23,121 nucleotides of DNA, from NCBI GenBank assembly GCA_002780065.1, contig PEWQ01000093.1, positions 1-23,121 on the forward strand, in the 5' to 3' direction. Under the pieces are notes generated by a model. It worked only from the letters and a program-made list of their open reading frames with translations. It did no database searches and was not told where the DNA came from. This DNA comes from Candidatus Hydrogenedentes bacterium CG07_land_8_20_14_0_80_42_17 (GTDB taxonomy: Bacteria; UBA8481). Shown here piece by piece: positions 8,074 through 15,650 of the stretch; position 1 is the stretch's first letter; every line of letters begins with the position of its first letter. A program made the translations under genes and the position numbers.

Positions 8074-9638
8074 CGGAGAATAATCCTGAAGTCATTGAAA
8101 AGTCGGATAAGATAGAAATTCGCAGAGGCAAGCGCGATAAGTTTAGAGAAATCGGAATCGATCCGTATCCGCCGCGATTCGAAAAAACATTTTCATGCAG
8201 TAAAGCGCGCGAGAGCGTGAGCGAGACCGAGCCTCATGAACATGTCGCAGTCGCAGGAAGGATACGTTCTATTCGAGAACACGGGAAAAGCACTTTTGCC
8301 ACTATCGAAGATGAATCGGGAAAAGTTCAGATATATTTCAGAAAAAATGATCTGACAGAAAAATATGATTACATAAAATTTTTGGATATTGGAGATTTCA
8401 TCGGCGTAAAAGGATACACCTTTAGAACTCGGATGGGTGAGCCGACGGTTCATGCCGAAGACTTCGAGATTCTTTCCAAATCGCTTCAGCCCTTGCCTTC
8501 GGAATGGTACGGGCTCGAGAACAAAGAGATTCGATATCGCAAACGGTATCTGGACCTTATTTCAAACCCTGAAGTGCGTGAAGTATTTAAGAAGCGAGCG
8601 GTTATTGTTAGCTCTATCAGACAATTTTTAATCGAACGCGGTTTTATGGAGGTTGAGACTCCGATGATGCAGGCGCTTGCTGGAGGCGCCGCCGCAAAGC
8701 CGTTTATGACTCATCATAACGCTCTTGATATAGATCTCTATCTTCGAATAGCTCCGGAACTTTATCTAAAAAGACTTATAGTCGGAGGATTCGAAAAAGT
8801 TTTCGAACTGAACAGAAACTTCAGAAACGAAGGTATGGACAGAAACCACAATCCTGAATTCACGATGCTGGAAATTTATCAGGCATACGCCGATTACAAC
8901 TCGATGATGGATTTGACTGAAGAGTTGGTTCGATATGCGGCAGAAAAAGCGAATGCTTATCGAGTACCGCTGGAGGCACGTGCGAGCGCTCCTGTGCCTC
9001 TAAGTAAAAATGATAATGAATTGCCGCTGGAGGCACGTGCGCCCTCGCACATGCTCGATAAGCATTTCATGGAAGTTATATCTGATGATAAAAGCTCTTC
9101 ATTGAAACTCGATGGTCCATGGCAAAGAATTCCTTTTTTCGAAGCGATTAGATTAGGAGGCGGTCCGGATCTGAAACCAGGAGATGCCGCAAAAGCTGAA
9201 GCGGCGGTCAAGGAATGCGGAATAGAGACTGAGTCGCGCGAATATGCCGACCACCTTGATTCTCTCTTCGAGCGATTTGCTGAGCCTCATTTGGCCGGTC
9301 CAGTATTCATCACGGATTATCCTACTGCACTAAGTCCTCTTGCTAAAAGAAAACCGGGTGAGCCTGAACTTGTTGAGCGATTTGAGGCTTACGTTAGAGG
9401 AATGGAGATCGCAAACGCATTCAGTGAGCTTAACGATCCTGACGATCAGGAGGCTAGGTTTCGAGCTCAAAGCGATAGAATCGACGAAGATTATGTCTCT
9501 GCGCTTCGAGCCGGAATGCCGCCGGCCGGAGGACTAGGCATCGGCATTGATAGACTTGTAATGATTCTTACCGGAGCACATTCTATACGCGATGTAATTC
9601 TCTTTCCTACGATGCGGCCAGATTCAAAAAGCGATTAG
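8070..9638 (+). CDS. lysS: lysyl-tRNA synthetase, class II, with repeat-derived insertion
   Basis: Charges tRNA-Lys with lysine in the cytosol. The N-terminal OB-fold (about 60-150) binds the anticodon. The class II core shows motif 2 around RNEGMDRNHNPEFTMLE and motif 3 GIGIDRLVMILTG near the C terminus, plus ALAGGAAAKPF of LysRS. The 522 residues exceed the usual 490-505. The excess sits between the helix ending AAEKANA and the conserved PWQRIPF: residues about 297-335 contain PLEARA twice (300-305 and 319-324), encoded by a palindromic repeat described separately. Active-site motifs lie outside the insertion, so the enzyme should work. GAGGAG stands upstream of the ATG, which overlaps the HD-GYP gene by four bases. 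Confidence 0.96.
   Translation: MTENNPEVIEKSDKIEIRRGKRDKFREIGIDPYPPRFEKTFSCSKARESVSETEPHEHVAVAGRIRSIREHGKSTFATIEDESGKVQIYFRKNDLTEKYDYIKFLDIGDFIGVKGYTFRTRMGEPTVHAEDFEILSKSLQPLPSEWYGLENKEIRYRKRYLDLISNPEVREVFKKRAVIVSSIRQFLIERGFMEVETPMMQALAGGAAAKPFMTHHNALDIDLYLRIAPELYLKRLIVGGFEKVFELNRNFRNEGMDRNHNPEFTMLEIYQAYADYNSMMDLTEELVRYAAEKANAYRVPLEARASAPVPLSKNDNELPLEARAPSHMLDKHFMEVISDDKSSSLKLDGPWQRIPFFEAIRLGGGPDLKPGDAAKAEAAVKECGIETESREYADHLDSLFERFAEPHLAGPVFITDYPTALSPLAKRKPGEPELVERFEAYVRGMEIANAFSELNDPDDQEARFRAQSDRIDEDYVSALRAGMPPAGGLGIGIDRLVMILTGAHSIRDVILFPTMRPDSKSD
8967..9041 (+). repeat. palindromic repeat inserted in frame within lysS
   Basis: An 18-bp sequence (CCGCTGGAGGCACGTGCG) occurs at 8967-8984 and again at 9024-9041, 57 bp (19 codons) apart and in the same frame. 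In the first copy GAGGCAC (8973-8979) pairs with GTGCCTC (8994-9000). Both outer borders, CTGGAGGCACG and CCTGTGCCTC followed by AAG one base later, recur in the intergenic module at 22835-22887. The second copy keeps only the left arm. This looks like a shortened member of the dispersed family that entered a coding region without breaking the frame. Confidence 0.8.
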
Positions 9639-9661
9639 AGATTGGATGAGAGCATGAAAGA

Positions 9662-11098
9662 ATGAACCTTGATTTTTCAGGAAAACTCCAGAAAATTTCT
9701 CTTCTTCTACATATCGCAGTTCGACATCTATTGGGCGGAAGATTTAATTTGTTCTTCAAAAACCGATTCAAACGCTGGCTCTCATCTATGCTTTTTTTTA
9801 TAATCTCTGCCGCTCTTGGAATCGTAATTGCAATGAAAGGCTCGCCTGTCTGGGGCGCAGTCGCTTTTCTGAGTCTTAGCGTTATTCTATCGATAGTTCA
9901 CCGTCTGATTCACGGTTCGATCCCAGACGAAGCAAGAGGCGCTTATGCGACCGCAGTGACCTCTGTAGCAATACTCGGAATAACAATAGCCGTTATGACT
10001 CTGATAGTGATCGTTTCGGTTATGGACGGATTTTCCGAGAACATTCAAATTGCATTATTGAAGACAACTGCTGAGGTTATGGTAAGTGATTTCGACGAAA
10101 AGCTTGATCCTCGTATCGCTAAATTATGCCTTCAAATCGATGGAGTGAAACGCGCTGATCCTTATGTTGAAAGCGATCTCTTGATGAAGATCGACGGACT
10201 CGAACGTCCTATTCCGGTAAAACTTCGTGGGGAAACATCGAGTTCACATAAAAACGCAGGCGGCCCTGATCTCATTTCGGGATCATGGAACGCGCTTGAT
10301 TCGGAGTCGCTGGTCATTGTCGGTTCGGAAATGGCGCGCCTGTATCTTCTCCGCCCCGGCGACAAACTTTGGTTCATCACTTCAAATGCCGCTTTGACCC
10401 CGCTCGGAGTGATGCCCGGCATGAGAGAGCTCGAGGTGGCCGGCGTCTTCAAATCCGGATTCTACGAGATCGATCAGAGCATGGTAATTACCGGTCTGCA
10501 ATCCGCGCAAGAACTCTGCGGGCTGAATGGAGATGTGACCGGTATTGATGTCCGCGGCGAAGACCCGTATAAAGCTCCGGAACTTGCCGAAAAGATAAAA
10601 GCTTCACTTTCAATTCCGGCAATAGTTATGTCATGGGCGGAAACAAGAAAAAATTTATATGAAGCAATGCGAACGGAAAAAACGGCAATGTTCATAATCG
10701 AATCTTTGCTCATTCTGATTGCTTCATTCAATATAACATCGACACTCTTCATGGCAATCGGAAGAAAGACTAGAGAGATCGGACTGCTCCGCTCATTAAA
10801 TCTTTCGAAAAATGAAATTATGTTTTTGTTCGCATTCGAAGGATTTTCGATTGGCGTCATCGGCACTTTGTTCGGACTCTTGATGGGAGTCGGTTTTTCT
10901 TTGTATCTCGAACACTTTCCTGTTCACATGCCCGGAGGCGGAAGCGTATATTACATCGATACTATTCCTATTCATCTGTCTTGGGGACTCGTTGCCGTCA
11001 CTTCGATTGCATCGATCCTAATTGCGGCCGCCGCGTCTGTCATTCCGGCATACAAGGCATCGAAAATTTCTCCGGCAAAGGCTCTGAGATATGAGTAA
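9662..11098 (+). CDS. lipoprotein-releasing ABC transporter permease (LolC/LolE family)
   Basis: Membrane subunit that, with LolD, releases outer-membrane lipoproteins from the inner membrane. It has the FtsX/MacB-type layout: a membrane helix (about 98-125, ending VIVSVMDGF, the LolC/E N-terminal motif), a large periplasmic domain (about 126-340) and three C-terminal helices (about 345-368, 383-412, 440-465), ending in the family phrase [17 protein letters not shown]. At 478 residues it is longer than the usual 400-415. The extra length is two added hydrophobic segments (about 40-60 and 64-85) placed between RHLLGGR and the first canonical helix. With a single permease gene here, a homodimer (LolF-like) is possible, or a second permease may lie elsewhere. 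lolD overlaps its end by eight bases. Confidence 0.9.
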   Translation: MNLDFSGKLQKISLLLHIAVRHLLGGRFNLFFKNRFKRWLSSMLFFIISAALGIVIAMKGSPVWGAVAFLSLSVILSIVHRLIHGSIPDEARGAYATAVTSVAILGITIAVMTLIVIVSVMDGFSENIQIALLKTTAEVMVSDFDEKLDPRIAKLCLQIDGVKRADPYVESDLLMKIDGLERPIPVKLRGETSSSHKNAGGPDLISGSWNALDSESLVIVGSEMARLYLLRPGDKLWFITSNAALTPLGVMPGMRELEVAGVFKSGFYEIDQSMVITGLQSAQELCGLNGDVTGIDVRGEDPYKAPELAEKIKASLSIPAIVMSWAETRKNLYEAMRTEKTAMFIIESLLILIASFNITSTLFMAIGRKTREIGLLRSLNLSKNEIMFLFAFEGFSIGVIGTLFGLLMGVGFSLYLEHFPVHMPGGGSVYYIDTIPIHLSWGLVAVTSIASILIAAAASVIPAYKASKISPAKALRYE

Positions 11099-11714
11099 TG
11101 ATATCCTTTCAGTCAGAGATATTTTCAAAAGCTTTCCTTTGCCGAACGGCCAAAAACTTGAAGTTTTGAAGGGAGCTTCTTTTGAAATTTCCAAAGGAGA
11201 ATCTCTGGCGATTATGGGAGTTTCCGGCTCGGGCAAAACAACTCTTCTTCATATCGCGGCAGGGATTGACATTGCTGATTCAGGTTTTGTTAAAACCGGA
11301 CGCATTGGACTCATATTTCAAGCTCATTATCTACTTCCGGAATTTGACTGCAGAGAGAACGTATCAATTGCGGCGCGCATTCAAGGAATCGATAAAAATT
11401 CCGCAGACGTGCGAGCGGAGCGCATACTTCAAGAAGTTGGGCTTGGTGAAAGAATGTGGCATCTGCCTTCCGAACTGTCCGGCGGCGAAACAGCAAGAGT
11501 TGCGATTGCCCGAGCTTTAGCCATTGAGCCTGAAGTAATTCTTGCTGACGAACCTACCGGAAATTTAGACGAAAAAACTTCAGAGAATGTAAAGAACCTT
11601 CTATTCGAACTCGTCAAGCGTCATAATACGGCTCTGGTAATTGTCACTCACGATTCTACTCTATCGAGCAGGGCTGACAGAACATTACATCTCGAACACG
11701 GAATCTTGAAGTAG
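11091..11714 (+). CDS. lolD: lipoprotein-releasing system ATP-binding protein LolD
   Basis: Cytosolic ATPase that powers lipoprotein release with the permease encoded just upstream. ABC motifs are present: Walker A GVSGSGKT at 43-50, Q-loop [12 protein letters not shown] (Q77), signature LSGGE at 129-133, Walker [12 protein letters not shown] and switch histidine H187 in VTHD. The HYLLPEF phrase is LolD-like. At 207 residues it is shorter than the usual 225-235: the stretch between the end of the Walker A helix region and the Q-loop (about 60-75) lacks roughly 18 residues found in E. coli LolD. The reading frame is open and the flanking motifs are intact, so this looks like a compact variant, not a broken gene. 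Last gene of the + strand operon. Confidence 0.93.
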   Translation: MSNDILSVRDIFKSFPLPNGQKLEVLKGASFEISKGESLAIMGVSGSGKTTLLHIAAGIDIADSGFVKTGRIGLIFQAHYLLPEFDCRENVSIAARIQGIDKNSADVRAERILQEVGLGERMWHLPSELSGGETARVAIARALAIEPEVILADEPTGNLDEKTSENVKNLLFELVKRHNTALVIVTHDSTLSSRADRTLHLEHGILK

Positions 11715-11808
11715 AGATTTGGAGTTTCAAAATTCCGTATCTAGGCAGCTTCGTGGTAAAAGTCTCTGCGCAACCGTATTTAATTTTTGATTATTTCATA
11801 CGCTCTAA

Positions 11809-12681
11809 TTATGAAAGTAATTCCAAAAATTCTTTCGCGCCTTCGAACTCTTTGTCCATTTCAGTTTCTACCATAACCCCTACTTCGTTATCATTTATTC
11901 CTAATCTCTGAATCGCTTCTTCATTTAAGTTCGTAATATCGGAGTCGCCGCCTGAACCCATTCCTTTGGTCTTAGTAAGGATATTTGCAAAATGAACTGC
12001 GTAAACTATTTTCTGATCAGCCGTTGCCTCTAAAGGCCTATGATGATATCTGATCGCGTTTACAATATTTTCAGGGAGGTTCCATTGCCCCGCAAGAAAA
12101 GCTCCGATTTCATCATGAGTAATTCCGTTCATCTCCAGCTCTGCTTGAAGAAACGATACTCCGCGCTCTTTTATTCTTACAATTACTTGAGCGAAGTTCT
12201 CAGGAAAGTACTGATCCATAATCACCTTACCGATGTCGTGCATAAGCCCGGCCATGTAGTAGAACTCTTCGGTATCACGATCGCATCTGATTTTTCGCGC
12301 AATCAGCCGTGAAGTCATGGCAACACCAAGCGAATGCTTCCAGAATTCTTTGCGAGAAAAACCCTCTGCTGTTTCTTCCAGCCCGAACTTATCCATAATT
12401 GCAGTGGACAAGCCAAGAGATCTTACTGACTCGAACCCTAGAATCACTACTGCCTGCTTGATCGATGAAATCTTATTGCGAACCGAGTAATACGATGAAT
12501 TAACCATTCTCAAAACTTTTGCGGATAGAGACTGATCCATAATGAGTATTTTTGAAAGATCTTCAGCAGCTGTTTTAGGATCATTCGCAATCTTAATAAT
12601 CTCAAATGCAACAGTCGGCAGAGTAGGAAGTTTAGTTACGCTTTTCAACAAATCCTTTACGTCAAGCCTGTCAAGCGGCAT
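11809..12681 (-). CDS. HDOD domain protein
   Basis: Cytosolic protein of 290 residues made almost entirely of an HDOD domain (about 10-210), opening with the typical LPTLPTVAFEIIKIANDP and LIMDQSLSAKVLRMVNSSYY. HDOD domains are HD-fold modules that usually act as signalling or scaffold units, often in c-di-GMP networks. This one keeps HDIGK at 148-152 and several further histidines (WKH, THDEIG, YHH), so residual metal binding or hydrolysis is possible but unproven. It is the last gene of a minus-strand cluster, three bases after the HAD gene, and shows no strong Shine-Dalgarno site, so coupling is likely. It converges on lolD with a 94-bp gap. Confidence 0.88.
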   Translation of the reverse strand: MPLDRLDVKDLLKSVTKLPTLPTVAFEIIKIANDPKTAAEDLSKILIMDQSLSAKVLRMVNSSYYSVRNKISSIKQAVVILGFESVRSLGLSTAIMDKFGLEETAEGFSRKEFWKHSLGVAMTSRLIARKIRCDRDTEEFYYMAGLMHDIGKVIMDQYFPENFAQVIVRIKERGVSFLQAELEMNGITHDEIGAFLAGQWNLPENIVNAIRYHHRPLEATADQKIVYAVHFANILTKTKGMGSGGDSDITNLNEEAIQRLGINDNEVGVMVETEMDKEFEGAKEFLELLS

Positions 12682-12684
12682 AAG

Positions 12685-13458
12685 TTATTCAACCACTCTT
12701 TCTGAAATAAAATTAGTTTCTAAAATATTTTGAGCTTCTCTGAGATTTTTCACTGACACATAATTATCTGATATGACAGGAGCTTTTTGGAGTTTCCATT
12801 CGTAATTATTTTTGACATGCACTGCAAAAAGACCAAGTTCCAGAGCAGGATTGATCTCGAACCTCAATGAATCTCCGACCATTGCAAACATCTTTGAAGA
12901 ACCGTTGATTAAGCTCTTCAAAACGTCTTTGCTTTTTGAAGGAACTATATGAATATGCTGAAAGTAATTTCCCAAGCTGTGTCTTTCAATTTTTGAACGC
13001 TGAATTGATTCATCTCCAAGCGTGTAAAGCCACAATTCAACCGAGCTTTTTAGAGCTTCCAGAAGTTCAAGAGCCCCATTTTTTAAATCAGGAATCATTT
13101 TGTAAACGCTCCAGCCTAAATCTTCAAATTCTTTTTCGATTTTTTCATTGGGCATTTTATTAAAAAGTTTGCAGAAATGTTTGTATGTCGCAGTGAATGA
13201 TTTAGGAAATCTTTCGGCATCAAATACAGCAGTCTTCCAGAATTCGCTGTCGAATTTTTCCTGTACTGCCAAAACTTCGTCAGCTTCGACTGAAAATATA
13301 TTTTTCATTCTACTGCATAATTCCTTAAGAACTTTTTCATAGCAACTCGCAGTATCAATCAATGTATCGTCAAGATCGAATATTACGGTTTTATTCGTGA
13401 AACGGATGTTTTCATTCAGATGAGTAAACAACTCTGCATCAGAATCTTTCGAATTCAT
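12685..13458 (-). CDS. HAD-superfamily hydrolase
   Basis: Probable phosphatase of 257 residues with unknown substrate. Motif I DLDDTL is at 28-33, giving the nucleophile and acid/base aspartates, followed by a helical cap (about 40-130), motif II threonine in YTLGD, motif III lysine around PSKSKDVL and motif IV in VGDSLRFEI, where the second acidic residue is E instead of the commoner D. The start chosen is the ATG at 13458, whose ATGA overlaps the stop of the upstream PilZ gene, matching the coupling seen elsewhere in this cluster. An ATG at 13479 would add seven residues and has no better ribosome binding site. Confidence 0.8.
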   Translation of the reverse strand: MNSKDSDAELFTHLNENIRFTNKTVIFDLDDTLIDTASCYEKVLKELCSRMKNIFSVEADEVLAVQEKFDSEFWKTAVFDAERFPKSFTATYKHFCKLFNKMPNEKIEKEFEDLGWSVYKMIPDLKNGALELLEALKSSVELWLYTLGDESIQRSKIERHSLGNYFQHIHIVPSKSKDVLKSLINGSSKMFAMVGDSLRFEINPALELGLFAVHVKNNYEWKLQKAPVISDNYVSVKNLREAQNILETNFISERVVE

Positions 13459-14057
13459 TCTCCGCTTTTTTCCACGCAAATAACCGGAGCGTCCATAAGT
13501 TTTTCCAATATTGCCTCATCGAGATAATTCGTATCTTGAGTTTCGATATGGCTGAAATGAAGTCCATGCCCAAACCGTCCGAAACTGCGTTCCTGACGCC
13601 ATACAACCATTGCAAATGCAGATATGGGATTATTAATTCCTGGAAGTTCAAATTGAATTTCGAAGAGTGTCGAGATCGGATACGGCCGCCCGGTTACAAT
13701 GTAAAGTCCGCCGGCTGAAATATTTTTTATATCCCCTAAAATAGTACCGACTTTATCATTTCGTTTTCCTTGAGGCGTCCATAACACTCGATAATAAGCC
13801 GATATTTCGACAGGTATTCTCTTGTTTTTTCTTCGATCGGTTCGAACAACTTTGGATTCTGAAATTAAATCCTTCTGAACCTCCAAAAGAGGAATACCAA
13901 CATGAGCTTGAAACCAATCTTCGTAATAGTTGTCCATCCATTTGACAACAGCATCGCGTAACGTCAGAACTTCACCTTTTGATTTTTCTTTTGCTATGTA
14001 TTCTTCAATTGCCGAACGCATCTTAGGAACGATTACTGAAAAATCAAAAGGACTCAC
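13455..14057 (-). CDS. PilZ domain protein
   Basis: Likely c-di-GMP receptor of 200 residues. An N-terminal helical region (about 1-65) of no family I recognise precedes a PilZ domain (about 72-190). Both binding motifs are intact: RKNKR (R76 and R80) and NISAGG at 112-117. No membrane segment is seen. It starts at a GTG with GAGGAGG six bases upstream; the GTGA overlaps the leuD stop, so it is translated in tandem with a leucine-biosynthesis subunit. This is the second PilZ gene in the window and is not close in sequence to the one at 3033. Confidence 0.86.
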   Translation of the reverse strand: MSPFDFSVIVPKMRSAIEEYIAKEKSKGEVLTLRDAVVKWMDNYYEDWFQAHVGIPLLEVQKDLISESKVVRTDRRKNKRIPVEISAYYRVLWTPQGKRNDKVGTILGDIKNISAGGLYIVTGRPYPISTLFEIQFELPGINNPISAFAMVVWRQERSFGRFGHGLHFSHIETQDTNYLDEAILEKLMDAPVICVEKSGE

Positions 14058-14611
14058 GACGCCCTCCTCAATAAACCTTCACGTCTTGAATATTCAAAAA
14101 GCCCGCCCGCATCAATAACAGGCAGAGCATCACCGAGAGGTTTCAATTTAAATATAGAACCTTTATTATTTTTAATTCTGCATTGATCTAAGTCTACTTC
14201 TACAATGTCGCCGGTTTTGATTGAGCCTAAAATTTCATCGCTGGATTCCACCGGATAAAGTTCGCCTGTCGCAATCGAATTGCGGAAGAATATTCGAGCG
14301 AAAGATTTCGCTATTACAACCCTGCACCCAGCCGCGCCAAGCGCAATTGGAGCGTGTTCTCGAGAAGAACCGCAACCGAAATTTCTTCCGGCAATAATAA
14401 TCGAATACTCGGTTTTGGTTTGACCGCCGGCGATATATTTTTTTTCCGAAGGCAATCCGGAAAGCGCAAATGAACCGAGCTTCTCGTATTCCTCACGTAT
14501 TGTCGGAACGAGACTCAAATATTTTGCCGGAATAATTTGGTCCGTATCGATATTATCTCCGAGAACAAATACTTTACCTGTTATCAAATGTTTGATATTC
14601 TTTTTATCCAT
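14054..14611 (-). CDS. leuD: 3-isopropylmalate dehydratase small subunit
   Basis: Swivel-domain subunit that pairs with LeuC to isomerise 2-isopropylmalate to 3-isopropylmalate in leucine synthesis. The 185-residue protein shows GKVFVLGDNIDTDQIIPAKYL near its start, then GRNFGCGSSREHAPIAL and SFARIFFRNSIATG, all standard. The ATG at 14611 is chosen because the family alignment begins there; an upstream ATG at 14671 would add 20 basic residues with no counterpart. Its start lies only six bases from the yihY start on the other strand. Its partner gene leuC is about 1 kb away on the same strand, beyond yihY. Confidence 0.94.
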   Translation of the reverse strand: MDKKNIKHLITGKVFVLGDNIDTDQIIPAKYLSLVPTIREEYEKLGSFALSGLPSEKKYIAGGQTKTEYSIIIAGRNFGCGSSREHAPIALGAAGCRVVIAKSFARIFFRNSIATGELYPVESSDEILGSIKTGDIVEVDLDQCRIKNNKGSIFKLKPLGDALPVIDAGGLFEYSRREGLLRRAS

Positions 14612-14617
14612 AGTCCT

Positions 14618-15565
14618 ATGAACATTAATTTTCCTTCGCAAAACGATTCTAGTCAATCTTTTATTGCGCATCTTTTTCGGGTTATTCTATCAGCTTTGAG
14701 AATTTTTTCTCGCCGCGAAACTTATCTTCGAATTTTTCAAGCAGTGGATTTCTTGCTTTCTAACGAGATTTATACCTATGCTTCCGCTATTGCATTCAAC
14801 GTTCTCATTGCTTTTTTCCCGGCAGTAATAGTCGTCTTGACAGTAGTAAATCAGGTTGGAGGGCATGAACTGCACGGAGCCGCATTGCGCGCTATCGCTG
14901 ACTATCTGCCCTCAAATCGAGAATTCTTTATTGCGCAAATTTCTTTGGTCAGCAGGCATTTTACAGGTATGACTTTGTTTTCGCTCGTGATTCTGCTTTT
15001 TACTGCGGTCGGAATATTTGTGCCTGTTGAACTGGCTTTGAATTATGTATGGAAAGAGCCTAAGCCGAGGCATTGGCTCGTTTCTCAGATGATTTCGTTC
15101 TTTTTGCTTGGTGTATTCGTTATGATGAGTTTATTGCCGATCTTCATTTCATGGGGTTTTGGAAGAATTTTGGATACAATATTTTTCTTTGCAGTCGGCT
15201 CCGCTTTTTTGAAATGGATAAACTGGCTGATCTTCAAATTAGTTACCGTTCCATTCACAATCGCCGCGTTTGCAATTATTCTTTCTGTTCTTCCAAATCG
15301 AAAGATGAAGATGGAAGAGGTTATTCCTGCGGCGATATTTTCAGGCGTCGTTTTTGAGATTGGTAAATACGTGTATATTGTCTCTCTGCCGCTATTGGGA
15401 TTGAAAGAGATTTACGGAGCTTTTGTTGTCAGCGTGACGTTTGTGACGTGGGCTTTGTTCGCGTCAATGATAATGCTTATGGGAGTCTACTTGACTGCTC
15501 AGGATTTATTACCAAAATGGCGGCCGGCATGGTCAACGACAGCAACAAAAAATGATATGTATTGA
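14618..15565 (+). CDS. yihY: YihY/BrkB family inner-membrane protein
   Basis: Integral membrane protein of 315 residues in the YihY (UPF0761, formerly annotated ribonuclease BN) family, whose function is not settled. The family opening is visible: NEIYTYASAIAFNVLIAFFPAVIVVLTVV, then about five more hydrophobic segments, RHFTGM, LNYVWKEPKPRHW and LPLLGLKEIYGAFVVSVTFVTWALFASMIMLMG. A soluble N-terminal stretch of about 45 residues precedes the first helix. The ATG at 14618 is the most plausible start; it has no Shine-Dalgarno site. A TTG at 14537 would overlap leuD by 75 bp. It lies on the opposite strand between leuC and leuD, so it is antisense to any transcript joining them. Confidence 0.88.
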   Translation: MNINFPSQNDSSQSFIAHLFRVILSALRIFSRRETYLRIFQAVDFLLSNEIYTYASAIAFNVLIAFFPAVIVVLTVVNQVGGHELHGAALRAIADYLPSNREFFIAQISLVSRHFTGMTLFSLVILLFTAVGIFVPVELALNYVWKEPKPRHWLVSQMISFFLLGVFVMMSLLPIFISWGFGRILDTIFFFAVGSAFLKWINWLIFKLVTVPFTIAAFAIILSVLPNRKMKMEEVIPAAIFSGVVFEIGKYVYIVSLPLLGLKEIYGAFVVSVTFVTWALFASMIMLMGVYLTAQDLLPKWRPAWSTTATKNDMY

Positions 15566-15596
15566 CAAAAGGCATGAAATTATATGGAGGTAAAAA

Positions 15597-15650
15597 ATGA
15601 AAAAAATAAATCCAACCGCCTCGAACAATTATTTGGAAATAAAAAGCTAA
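15597..15650 (+). CDS. possible 17-residue micro-ORF with a strong ribosome binding site
   Basis: GGAGGT lies six bases before an ATG that opens a 17-codon frame (MKKINPTASNNYLEIKS) ending at TAA 15648-15650. It follows the yihY stop by 31 bases and overlaps the last bases of leuC on the other strand. This is one of the best Shine-Dalgarno sites in the window, while many full genes here have none. It may be a real small peptide, the surviving start of a larger gene cut off when leuC arrived, or chance. No function can be assigned. Confidence 0.35.
   Translation: MKKINPTASNNYLEIKS

Noticed and set aside
11715-11808. Possible terminator between convergent lolD and the HDOD gene
   Set aside because: Only a six-base stem (GGAGTT/AATTCC, one G-T pair) with no following T run; not convincing on either strand.
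14537-14617. TTG start upstream for yihY adding 27 residues
   Set aside because: Would overlap leuD by 75 bp; the added residues lie antisense to the conserved leuD N terminus and resemble no YihY sequence.
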